Origin: Codonopsis lanceolata
Taxonomy: Eukaryota > Streptophyta > Magnoliopsida > Asterales > Campanulaceae
Direction of reading: 5' to 3'
NCBI GenBank assembly: GCA_013146195.2
Contig: CM028377.1
Location: forward strand, 5,866,239-5,930,238
Length of the DNA stretch: 64,000 nucleotides
The notes below the pieces were generated by a model, which worked only from the letters and a program-made list of their open reading frames with translations, searched no databases and was not told the DNA's origin. Positions 21,061 through 30,820 of the stretch are shown one piece after another. The translations under genes were made by a program, and so were the position numbers. Each line of letters opens with the position of its first letter. The stretch's first letter is position 1.

Positions 21061-22560
21061 AAGCAGGAATTGATCATCGGCCCAATAACGGGAGGAAATG
21101 ATCCTCGGCACAATAATGGGTCCCACTTAGAAAACCACTAGCAACGAAGTCATAGAAACATAGGTCCCGAGATAACGCGAGTTTGATTGTTGCCGAGTAA
21201 TAGATAACTCACGGCTAGAGGTCAAAAGCGGGTTGGTGGGTTGGGTCAACCCACGGGTCAAGAAAAACCCACCATATAACGGTGTGGGGCGAATCGACCC
21301 ATCTAGATGACGGTCAATAAAACACCAACCCAACCCAACCCAACATGGGTTGTGGGTCGATGGGTCAACCCACCAATTTTTCTTACCTAAAGACTACTTC
21401 TTTTATTTTCAATTTTCCATAGTTTTTCCATTTCACTGTACTATACAACCACTCAAAATCAAGTAACCAACTCAACTGTTGTCGGCTAACATAAAATAAA
21501 CAAACTAAAATAATTGAATCTTCATTTCAGACTTCTGCCAAATATTTTATGGGAATTCCTCTTACATGACTAAAAAAACCTTAGATGTCAAGACATGACT
21601 TCATGTAGGATGGCATAGATCGATTATAATCAAAGCTGCTACATAATAATTTAATAAACCTTAGATTTGTTATATATAAAAAAAGTAAAACAAAAATAAA
21701 AAATAATAATAATAAAAAGAAAATGAGAGATTATAGGAAGACTATTCTACAAAAATAAAAGTATACTAGACATGTATTCTCTATTTTTAAAAAAAATATA
21801 TTTTCTAAGCGAGTCGGCCGTTAAAAACCCGACCCAACTCACTTCAACCCGTGACCCATACGGGTCCAACCCATATGACCCGTATTTTTGTGGGTTATCA
21901 ATTTCTCAACCCAACCCACTATTTTAAGCAACGGTTTGGGTTGACCAACGAGTTCCGACCCATTTTGCGGCTCTACTCACGGCCTCCAAGCGGCTTTGGC
22001 CTCGGCTGGCCAGAGTGACTTCTAAATGCCCTCGACCCCAGGCACTAGAGTGGTTTCCACCACCCTCGGCCTCGCCAGTGAATCGGTCCCGAGTACCTTC
22101 GGCCTCGGCAGTAATAAACACTTCATCACAAGACCGCTCGGCCTCGGCGTTGGATCAATCATCACAGGCGACAAAAGCGGCTTCCCTAGGCTCGGTAAAA
22201 CCGTTACACGCAAACACCAACTCCTAACAAGCGCGACCACTTATTTCTGACAAAGGCCATCAACGCATTTAATAAACGCCGCAAAGTGTTCCCCAATGCC
22301 CAGCTGCCACGTCGACAGGAATATCAGGTATAAATAGAAGACATACATTTATTGTAAAGGTAAGTGATTTCTGATATATCTAAACTCCCTTATCACAACC
22401 TCTTATCAAGCAAATATCACGGCACATTTATTACCCATTTCTCACGAAATCTTACTCTCACAGGAGGGTTCTAGTCGGGCCGCCCGACTCATAACGGTGT
22501 TTGTTGTTTACTTTGTGCAGGTAACCAAGAAAGACGAGCAGTGGGCGCCACCTCATCCTT
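21061..22560 (+). repeat. Degraded LTR of Ty3/gypsy Tat-like type, split by a hAT element
   Basis: The sequence on both sides of the hAT insertion is rich in CTCGGC words. It carries a TATA box TATAAATA at 22329-22336, then ACTCTCACAGGAGGGTT and a downstream region reading GGGCGCCACCTCATCC. The same order (TATAAATA, then TACTCTCACGCCGGAGG) occurs in the LTR at 44.0-44.7 kb, which belongs to a Tat-like element. Ends are not defined. Confidence 0.4.
21216..21975. mobile_element. Non-autonomous hAT element, 760 bp, with 8-bp TSD
   Basis: The left end reads TAGAGGTCAAAAGCGGGT; the right end, complemented, reads TAGAGCCGCAAAATGGGT, so the element has short imperfect terminal inverted repeats. The flanks carry a perfect 8-bp duplication CTCACGGC (21208-21215 and 21976-21983), the size made by hAT transposases. 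Subterminal parts are full of GGGTTGGGTCAACCC-type words in both orientations. The interior is AT-rich and non-coding, so it depends on an autonomous relative. Confidence 0.85.
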
Positions 22561-22800
22561 GCCTCATACGTGGACAACAAGACAAGGTCACCACCAAAAA
22601 AACGTGATCAAAATATAACATTTGTCATTGATGATCATCTATGCTTACTTTAATAAATAATCAAATATTTTTAAAACATTCTATAAAAAAAATTAGGTGG
22701 AATTGAGATCGGATTTAACACACTTTAAACAGAACCTCCAACAATATACTCTTCGAAAAAAACATTTTCAGCAATATAATTTTTATATGACTGTCCAACT
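22561..22800. other. AT-rich sequence without recognised features
   Basis: No reading frame or repeat structure was recognised. Confidence 0.4.
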
Positions 22801-22802
22801 AC

Positions 22803-23115
22803 CAACGAGCTCTAGCTCAACTGTGCGCTCACTTCTCTAACGGAGGTTGGGTGTTCGAGTCTCACTAGAGACACCCTGGACTTTACAACTCTCAATAGAG
22901 AGGTCGGGTGTTCAAGCCTCTTCAAAGGCATCGTTATTGTTAAAGCCTTATCCAAAGGCCCCATTTAGCTACTCACTTATCTTAACGGAGAAGTTGAGTA
23001 TTCAAGCCCTACTAGAGGGTGCGGAGGCACCACGGGACTTAACTACTCTCAACCGAGAGGTCGGGTGTTCAAAGCCTCCCCAGAGGCACCAATTGTTCGA
23101 GCCATACCAAAGGCA
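22803..23115 (+). repeat. Tandem tRNA-like (SINE-type) units
   Basis: Four degenerate units follow each other. Each has a segment like GAGGTCGGGTGTTCAAGCC or GGTTGGGTGTTCGAGTC, resembling the RNA polymerase III B box. Three are preceded by a TCT(C/T)AA(C/T)-type spacer and followed by an AGAGGCACC/AGAGACACC word. The first unit also starts with AGCTCAACTG, an A-box-like word. The array suggests a tRNA-derived SINE head amplified in tandem. No complete cloverleaf was recovered. Confidence 0.45.
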
Positions 23116-23309
23116 TCATAGATATATAATTGTAGCCTTTCAAGGCATTAAAAATAATAAATAAAAAAAATTTAAAAAAATATATGTCTGTCCAACTAAA
23201 AAAACATGAAATAACATTATAAAAACAACAAAAATAATACATATGTCAACTGATAAAAATCTAACATTCAATTTTGACATCAAATGATGAAAAGGTTATA
23301 TGGGCATAT
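23116..23309. other. AT-rich flank of the LTR retrotransposon
   Basis: Non-coding. Its last bases, CATAT, precede the 5' LTR and do not match the bases after the 3' LTR. Confidence 0.5.
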
Positions 23310-24361
23310 TGATGAGATCCTGTCAAGCCTAAGTCCATTTCAAAGTCAAATGCTGATCAAGCAAGGAGAGTTCAAAACCAAGTGCCGAATAAATCAAATG
23401 AAGCCCAGTAAAATGTGTGGAATACGATTGGAAGATTCAAGAATTCTACACCAACTTGATTCGTGGGTTCATCGGAGATTCGGGTTACTATAATGGTTAC
23501 TCGACGAGAACGAAGAGGCTGAGCTTGAAGAAACCAAGGAAATCCAGCGTCTGGGAAGCTTGCGGATGCATGGTAAGAAGAGGCTTGCGACCGCAAGGCC
23601 TGTTATTCTACAAACGGACTTTCTGCCGAGCTTGCGATCGCAAGGTGCCGAGGGGCTTGCGACCCAAGGTGCCCGTTGTGCGAATCGCTTTTAAACAATT
23701 TATACTGAGAAAGGAAGCCTTCAAATGGGTCCCCATATATTCGGATATGACTTGGGGAGTTTTTAATGACTATTGGAAGACTTTTGGGGCCAAAATGCAA
23801 TATTGGAAAATAGTTCCTTGTAGAAAAACGGGATTTGTTAGAGTTTCCTTATTCTGGAGGAGTTATGTTTCTTACTTAGATTAGGTAAGTTGAATAGTTT
23901 CCTAAGTAGATTTTATTTAGTTTCCTAAGTTGATTCTAAGTAGTTTCCCAATATGATTCTACTTAGACTTTTTCCTTTTACTTGTAGGTTTAGGATTCAC
24001 AACCCATATAAATAAGGGATGTGGCTTATTATTTTGTACACAACTTTTCGATTAATGATTAATATAGTTTTGAGTGTTTTCTTCGAAACCTCCTTGTTCT
24101 TCATGAACTTGTGAATGCTTCGGTGTGATTCCGTTGTATTCGAATCCTAACTTATCAATAGGAATTTCATCCCTATTGTGTCGTTAATTCACAATACTTA
24201 GGTTCTTCAATTGCTACGAGTGCGGGTTCTTGTTGTACATGCCAAGGTTCTATTCGTGCTAATTGTTGGGTCGAGGTGTCACCCCATAAAACATCCTTCG
24301 ATCCCTAGCTTCCGCGTGTGTAAATCGTTCTTCAACGAAGCCTTCCGAGAAGATCGTATCA
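23310..24361 (+). repeat. 5' LTR (1052 bp)
   Basis: Bounded by TG...CA. It carries a TATA box TATAAATA at 24007-24014 and palindromes CTTGCGACCGCAAG (23584-23597) and CTTGCGATCGCAAG (23631-23644). A third copy at about 23656-23668 has lost one base. Open frames inside it read across these repeats and are not genes. Confidence 0.9.
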
Positions 24362-24364
24362 TTT

Positions 24365-24375
24365 TGGTATCGAGC
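24365..24375 (+). other. Primer-binding site
   Basis: TGGTATCGAGC lies three bases after the 5' LTR and is close to the TGGTATCAGAGC consensus complementary to plant initiator tRNA-Met, with one base missing. Confidence 0.7.
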
Positions 24376-25232
24376 AAAGGTTCGTTTCCACAATCTATCT
24401 TAATTTAAATTCGTTCTTATTTTGATTATCAATTTGTTTCTCTTCCTACTTCGAATTAGGGTCTTCAATCCTAATTTGTTCTTTTCGATTTCTTTGTTTT
24501 TGTTATTTCAAACCCTAAAATTTTCTAGGGTTATAAATCCAAAAAAAAAAAAATTCTTGTTCACTTTGTTCGCGCGCATTCACGTCGAATTCTTGTTCAT
24601 CCGTTCTTGTTCGCGGAATCACTGTTTACTCGCCGGCGTTCTTGTTCATCAGTCTTGTTCATGCCTGCTCATCCGTCTTGTTCATATTTAAAAAAAAATT
24701 CTGATGTTTTAAATTAATTTTGGACAGCTTTAATTACAAAAAATAAAAAGAAAAGGATATTCGGACAAAAAAAAGAAGAAAGCAGATCCGAAAAAAATAC
24801 CGAAAATTGATTCAAAAATATATATATAAATCTGAAATTTAAAAAAAAAAGTAATTGTTAGTTGCGAAAAATTGTGATTGCTTGGAGTTGGAAATTGCTA
24901 GTTGGTTGAATCGAGAAACTTGAAGTATTGTCATCATCTAGGTTCGAAATTAATATCGAATCTTCTTTTACAAATTGATCTTTGAGCCTTTCATCCTTGG
25001 AATTCTATTCTTACTTCATTATTTCTATACGTAGAATTCTATTGAATTAGTTTGGTTTGTCTACTTCTGAATTCAGCGATTTATTTGTTAGTTCTTTTAG
25101 AACTTGGAGGAATTGAAGGTGAGGGAGAGTAGGTAAACACGAGAGGTGTGATCATTGCTTGAGTGATACACGTAAGGGAGTGTGTGAGATATAAACTTGT
25201 TTATTTCTAACATATTTTCTGCAGGTTTCATA
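24376..25232. other. Leader of the LTR retrotransposon
   Basis: AT-rich untranslated leader with GTTCTTGTTCA-type repeats around 24555-24690. A T-rich tract and TTTTCTGCAG occur just before the gag start, which could be a splice acceptor. No protein is recognised. Confidence 0.5.
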
Positions 25233-26088
25233 ATGTTTAAAAGTAGGAACACCATGGAAAGTAACTCAGATATGGGTAGTTTGTTAGAAGAGATGACACA
25301 ACAGTTTGATAAAATGGTTAGGGAACAAACAGAGGAGATGAGAGTGAGTTTTGATAGGTTGAAGATGGGAATGAATGAAAAATTAAAATTTGTTGTTAAA
25401 ACAAAAGCAGTTTACCTAAACCTAAACATAGGGAGAATGGAGAACATAGGAGAGTTAGATTCAAAATTCCAGCCTTCTATGGTAAAAATGATCCAAAAGT
25501 ATATTTAGAGTGGGAGAAAAGGTGGAAGAAATCTTTGAAGGTCATAACATTCGAACTTAAGAAGGTTAGAGCTGCCACCATAGAAGTTTTATGATTATCT
25601 TTGATTGGTGGGAAGGATTAAGGGAATGGAGATTTAGAAGTAAAGGATCTCAAGTTGAAACTTGGGCTGAATTAAAAAGGGTGATGCGAAGAAAATTCGT
25701 TCCGGTTCATTATTTCAAAGATAAACCTTCAGAACCGAAATCTAGAGTTATGGTTAGACATAAGGAGGAGACTGAAAAGAAAAGAATTGAGGAGAAGAAA
25801 ATTGAGAGAGAAAATCTTGAAAGAATAAAGAGAGAGAAGTTTGAGAGGGAAAGATTGGAAAGAGAAAAGAAAGACGAACAAAGGTTGAAAGAATTTCGAG
25901 AACTAATGGAGCTTGCATTCGGAGCTTCACAACACGTTCAACCTACAACAAATCAAGTTCTTGAAGATGAAAATAAATTAAATGAGAGAAAGGCTAGTGA
26001 GGAAAAGAAAATAGAGAAGCCTTCTAGCTTGAGAGAAGAGAGAAAGGCTAGTGAGGAAAAGAGAAAGCCTTACAAAAGGAGAGCTTGA
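25233..26088 (+). pseudogene. Retrotransposon gag (Ty3/gypsy type), frameshifted
   Basis: The gag core can be followed through at least two frame changes. The first ATG at 25233 opens an N-terminal helix-rich part (LLEEMTQQFDKMVREQTEE). A shift leads into KIPAFYGKNDPKVYLEWEK and FELKKVRAATIE. Another shift at about 25590 leads into WWEGLREWRFRSKG and TWAELKRVMRRKFVPVHYF, the hallmark of retrotransposon gag domains. A long Lys/Glu-rich helical tail follows, with two copies of the word RKASEEK. The TGA at 26086-26088 overlaps the start of the long unknown frame by about 34 bases. Gag would assemble the particle that packages the element RNA. No CCHC zinc knuckle is seen. Confidence 0.75.
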
Positions 26089-28274
26089 GTGAAAATCTAG
26101 AGAGTTCGGCTTGTGATAAAAGTGAGGTTTGTGAGATAGCCGAGAAAAAGGAGAGTTTGTGTGAAAACAAGAGTGAGAGGCCGGCTCGAGAGGAGATAGT
26201 TAGTTTTGAGATAGCCGGGCAAAAGGAGAGGAAAATAGAGAAAGAGTGTGAGAAAAAGAAAGAAAGTGAGGCAAATTTTCATACTAACGAATTTGAATTG
26301 TTATTGCCTAGTTTCATTGTTTCTCATTCACAGATTGTTCATGAGTTGAAGCCTACACTATCTACAGAAATTGTGAGACTCAAGGTTGATTGCCAACAAG
26401 GTAAGGAGATTGTTGTAGATCCTACACTTTCTCAAATGTATGATCTTACTCTTTCATGGAAAAATAAGATATGTGGTGAATTATTGTTTGATAATCACCA
26501 TGATATTGATCATAAGCTCAATAGTGTAGTTGTTGGGTTTGGAAAGTTACATGGTCTTGTAGACACTTCAGTCATGGGTGAGATTGTTAAACCAATTAAT
26601 TTATTACATGATAACTTGGGTGATAAATTCAGAATTGGGAAAGGTGTTGCTTTGAAACACTTGATTAATTGTGTGAATGCCTTATTCATGAAAAAGATTG
26701 TTGGACCACTTGACTTGTTTAGAAGGTTTCAATTTCAAAATTTGGTAAGTCACCATGGTCTAAGTGATTGGAAGAAATGTGGTGTATACATTGGTGATGA
26801 CTTAAAATTGACATTGCATATTCCTAATCATGTGTATGTGGATCCATTCATTGATAGTACATGGGTTGATAAATTGGTAGGATTGCATGGTGCATTACAA
26901 GTTGGAAATAAAATTCTGAATTTTGCATTAGGGAATTCTAAGTTTCATCAAGATGTGTGTTCCAAACATGTGATTATGCATGATAATATGATGAATTCTT
27001 TTGTTGCATGTCATAAGATTGTTGAAGTTTCCCATGATGCATTGATGTTTCATAAAATTTATGGATTGCATATAGTTTCATTGAGGGATATAAATTATGT
27101 TAAGCATGTTAAACCTTGGAAAGGATATGAGCTTCATGTTATTAAGGGATATACACATGTTTTGACTTATAGCCTGATTGTTGAGCCTAAAGGATGTTTA
27201 TCCTTGAGATTACACTCTGGTTGTAATTTCTTATTGTTGCATGATTCATTATTGCTAAATATGGATATGCAAAAGATAAAATTTGTTAGATTAATCTTCA
27301 AACCTGGCGAATTTGGTTGTTGTTTGTTTCAAGTCAAAGGAATAAATGAGAAAACTTCAATTTTTGGTAATTGGAAGAAAGAGACCATAAAGTATGGTAA
27401 CATTGCTTGTAGTGAAGAAACCTTGACTTGTGATAAGTTGCTTAAAGAGGAAGGTGATTTTGGTAGTATAAAGGATTTTCATGAGAGAACATCGAGTTGT
27501 GATAGCTTGATGAGTGAGATTAAAAACATTGATGGATTTACTTGTCATGAAGGATTTGGATACATGAGTTGGTATGCCATATTGCATATTATATTCTTAT
27601 ACTTATTAGTATCTTTCATTGACATTCCTTATGATGATCTCGTTGTGTTTAGTGTTGCATGTGTGATATTGTTATTCATGGAAAATCATCGAGTAATGCA
27701 AAAGATGAAATATGTTAGGTTGATATTTGAACCCGGAGATGGAGTTTGGTTTATGCATAATAGTGAAAGAGACTTTGGTTATGCTAAATTGAGCATGATG
27801 ATATGTGATTACTTGTTGAGTATGAATTGTCGTGCTAACCACTTTGATCATCTTGCATCGCGTAGTGTTGTTATGATTCTTCTACAGGTTTGGGCAAGGA
27901 TCAATGTGAAACACAAGGATGGATATGATGCCAATGAAGTTCGATTAATTCATGATCCAGGAAACGTGGTTTATGTGGGCTTGGATGGAAAGCTTGTTCG
28001 AGAGCAAGTTGATTTTAAACATGGCTACAATATGACCTCTAAAGTGGATTTACGTGGTAAGATTAATGTGAGTTCATACTTTTCGGTTTCTAATTCGCGT
28101 CCATTTGATGTAGGTCCAGATTTGAGGACAAATCTTTTTGAAGAGGGAGGGAATGATGAGATCCTGTCAAGCCCAAGTCCATTTCAAAGTCAAATGCTGA
28201 TCAAGCAAGGAGAGTTGAAAACCAAGTGCAGAATAAATCAAATGAAGCCCATAAAATGTGTGGAATACTATTAG
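26055..28274 (+). CDS. Unknown ~730-residue ORF of the LTR retrotransposon (in place of pol)
   Basis: Uninterrupted from the stop at 26052 to 28274, this frame sits -1 to the gag tail. It has no ATG near its start (it would begin TTG at 26085), so it was probably made as a gag fusion, by frameshifting or as one frame before an indel. The N-terminal about 80 residues continue the Lys/Glu-rich gag tail. The rest is rich in His, Asn, Val and Leu, with no zinc knuckle, protease D-S/T-G, YxDD reverse transcriptase or DDE integrase signature. Three copies of VRLI(F/H)xPG occur at about residues 400, 543 and 618. A hydrophobic stretch at about residues 496-535 could cross a membrane. The frame ends with DLRTNLFEEGGND, like the C-terminus of Ty3/gypsy polyproteins, then runs into the 3' LTR. 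Function unknown. Confidence 0.6.
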   Translation, partial: GKEKALQKESLSENLESSACDKSEVCEIAEKKESLCENKSERPAREEIVSFEIAGQKERKIEKECEKKKESEANFHTNEFELLLPSFIVSHSQIVHELKPTLSTEIVRLKVDCQQGKEIVVDPTLSQMYDLTLSWKNKICGELLFDNHHDIDHKLNSVVVGFGKLHGLVDTSVMGEIVKPINLLHDNLGDKFRIGKGVALKHLINCVNALFMKKIVGPLDLFRRFQFQNLVSHHGLSDWKKCGVYIGDDLKLTLHIPNHVYVDPFIDSTWVDKLVGLHGALQVGNKILNFALGNSKFHQDVCSKHVIMHDNMMNSFVACHKIVEVSHDALMFHKIYGLHIVSLRDINYVKHVKPWKGYELHVIKGYTHVLTYSLIVEPKGCLSLRLHSGCNFLLLHDSLLLNMDMQKIKFVRLIFKPGEFGCCLFQVKGINEKTSIFGNWKKETIKYGNIACSEETLTCDKLLKEEGDFGSIKDFHERTSSCDSLMSEIKNIDGFTCHEGFGYMSWYAILHIIFLYLLVSFIDIPYDDLVVFSVACVILLFMENHRVMQKMKYVRLIFEPGDGVWFMHNSERDFGYAKLSMMICDYLLSMNCRANHFDHLASRSVVMILLQVWARINVKHKDGYDANEVRLIHDPGNVVYVGLDGKLVREQVDFKHGYNMTSKVDLRGKINVSSYFSVSNSRPFDVGPDLRTNLFEEGGNDEILSSPSPFQSQMLIKQGELKTKCRINQMKPIKCVEYY

Positions 28275-29189
28275 AAGATTCAAGAATTCTACACCAACTT
28301 GATTCGTGGGTTCATCGGAGATTCGGGCTACTTTAATGGTTACTCAATGAGAACGAAGAGGCTGAGCTGGAAGAAACCAAGGAAATCCAGCGTCTGGGAA
28401 GCTTGCGGACGCATGGTAAGAAGAGGCTTGCGACCGCAAGGCCTGTTATTCTACAGACGGACTTTCTGCCGAGCTTGCGATCGCAAGGTGCCGAGGGGCT
28501 TGCGACCGCAAGGTGCCCAGTTGTGCCAAATCAGCTTTCAAACAATTTATTATGGAAAAGGAAGCCTTCAGATGGGTCCCCATATATTCAGATATGACTT
28601 GGGGAGTTTTTAATAACAATTGGAAGACTTTTGGGGCCAAAATGCAATATTGGAAAATAGGTCCTTGTAGAAAAACGGGATTTGTTAAAGTTTCCTTATT
28701 TTATAGGATTTATGTTAGGTAGTTTCCTAAGTAGATTTTATTTAGTTTCCTAAGTTGATTGTAAGTAGTTTCCCAAGAAGATTCTACTTAGACTTTTTCC
28801 TTTTACATGTAGGTTTAGGATTCACAACCCATATAAATAAGGGATGTGGCTTATTATTTTGAGACAACTTTCTGATTAATGATAATTATAGTTTTGAGTG
28901 TTTTCTTCGAAACCTCCTTGTTCTTCATGAACTTGTGAATGCTTCGGTGTGATTCCGTTGTATTCGAATCCTAACTTATCAATAGGAATTCCATCCCTAT
29001 TGTGTCGTTAATTCACAATACTTAGGTTCTTCAATTGCTACGAGTGCGGGTTGCGGCTGTACATGCCAAGGTTCTATTCGTGCTAATTGTTGGGTCGAGG
29101 TGTCATCCCCCGCAAACATCCTTCGATCCCTAGCTTCCGCCGCGTGAGTAAATCGCTCTTCAACGAAGCCTTCCGAGAAGATCGTATCA
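28154..29189 (+). repeat. 3' LTR (1036 bp)
   Basis: Starts directly after the polypurine tract. It carries three palindromes of the form CTTGCGA(C/T)CGCAAG at 28427-28440, 28474-28487 and 28499-28512, and TATAAATA near 28834. It ends ATCGTATCA at 29189, where the inverted duplication begins. Confidence 0.9.
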
Positions 29190-29928
29190 ACATTGCATCT
29201 TTAGTAGCTTACTAAGTCTTTATGACTTACTCTGTTTACCTTGTTTTCTTTAGATTCAAACCGAGCTAGTGATTTGAAGGAATTCGCCGAGTCTACGATA
29301 GAACGTGTGGTTCTGTGAGAAGGTTGCTACTAGTTTATAATTTGTAGTCTTTGTTTTGAAAAGGTCGATTGGGAAGTGAAGTTATATAAACTTCACTATG
29401 GGTAGTAAGCCTTGTGATTATTTAATTGGTACTTGTTTATGTTATTTAGTCTTTGTGAGCCAACGGATGTTAGTCGTGCCATGTTAATAGTAATATTATT
29501 GTTCTATCCATATCAAGTTATTTATATCGTTGGTTATGTTCGTCTTCCGGCATGTTTTTTGGTCGTTAAGCATGCTAGACTAGAGTTGTAGACTTAGTTT
29601 AATGTTGGGTTTCAGCTGTAACGTCGCCGATGACTTGGTATATAAATTGCTATTTAATGATATTGCATGACATGTGGTTTTGTTTTACGTGCCCAATGTT
29701 GCGTCATGTGATTTTAATTTTTGGACCGAGAGATTCATTATCTCTTTGGTTGTGTTAGTTTGAGCTTGTTAGCTCGGGCGCCACCGTCTTAATTATGTTA
29801 TTCGCTTCCGCATGTGTTAAAGTTATTGGCGTATCGCCGTTATGGCCTTACCCGTTATTTGTTATCTTGTGTGTTTTTTACGGCACGACCTCGGGGTCTC
29901 GTATTGGGATCCGGGTCGGGTCGCCACA
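29190..29928 (+). repeat. 3' part of a long LTR (truncated copy of the solo LTR at 56352-60397)
   Basis: It matches the complement of 56352-57086 and ends GGGTCGGGTCGCCACA at 29928, followed by TCAAG, the target duplication seen around the intact copy. It begins abruptly at the 3' edge of the LTR retrotransposon, so about 3.3 kb of the LTR is missing on this side. Confidence 0.8.
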
Positions 29929-30820
29929 TCAAGGATCCTTAACTCACAACCAAGTGTAGACCACCACATTAGTCCATAAAACCCCATATCATGAGGCTAC
30001 ATACTTAGCCTTCAAACATAATCACACATTAGCTTGTAACCATCATGTATTAGTTGTTACACTCAAAGTCACGCTCAAAGCGTAAACAAGACTATCACAT
30101 AGTTACACACGAGCGAGTACATAAGTGCACTCAACCTTAACTCGTATGGAATGGTAGTCCATCCATAGTTCCAAACTCATATTATCATTTTGACTATAAT
30201 AATCTCTAATATTCTCTTGAGTTACTAAACCAAATCCACAATTCTCCAAACTCAAAGTATCTTGGTCATAGGGATAACTAAGTTAGTTAAGCATCATCAT
30301 AACATCATAATAGAAACCTCTAGGGTTTAGGTGTCACATTGGACACTCACAAAGAATTATTCGGGTCTCACAAACAAGACCATACGCGTCTCAAACGTCG
30401 ACGGATTCCAACATTACACTATTTATTGTATTATCAACCCCTATTCGACTCCGTTGAGTCTTAATTCTATGTTTCATCTTTTAGTAATCCATCCAATCAT
30501 AACTTAATCGATATTCTTATATCAATCGTCACAAACCCAAGTAACTCAAGCGTAAAGCCATTACTATTGTAATCGTAACCCAAGACTATCTCCTTAGTCT
30601 CTAATCATAGAATGTCCAAGAGTACACTCATAACAATCACACACGAATTGGTCATCTAATCATATTCATAATTCACCATTAGTCACACAAGAATCACATC
30701 TTAGATTCTCTAACAAGTTTGTGCACTATCGTGCAGTAAAGAAGACTTCCCAAAATTCGACACTCATGAGTTTGCACTCTAACCATCATAGAGTTCCGTA
30801 TAAGGGTATTAGACTTTAGT
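29929..30820 (-). repeat. Segment of an outer (host) long LTR
   Basis: Complement of 55460-56351. It carries no coding frame and is the DNA into which both neighbouring LTRs inserted. Its continuation in the right copy ends at 63241. Confidence 0.6.

Larger units (their letters stand above)
23310..29189 (+). mobile_element. Complete LTR retrotransposon with gag and an unknown ORF but no visible pol
   Basis: The 5' LTR is 23310-24361 and the 3' LTR 28154-29189; both start TGATGAGATCCTGTCAAG and end ATCGTATCA. A primer-binding site TGGTATCGAGC (24365-24375) follows the 5' LTR and resembles the initiator tRNA-Met site. A polypurine tract AAGAGGGAGGGAA (28141-28153) precedes the 3' LTR. The interior codes for a broken gag and a ~730-codon frame with no reverse transcriptase, RNase H, integrase or protease motifs. 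The gag wording and the last residues of the long frame (DLRTNLFEEGGND) are of Ty3/gypsy style, so it is read as a non-autonomous derivative of that superfamily. The LTRs differ by scattered substitutions and small indels, so the insertion is not very recent. Confidence 0.85.

Noticed and set aside
23417..23884. 155-codon ORF in the 5' LTR (and its relative at 28299-28613)
   Set aside because: It runs through the palindromic LTR repeats, is broken differently in the two LTRs, and starts inside the LTR.
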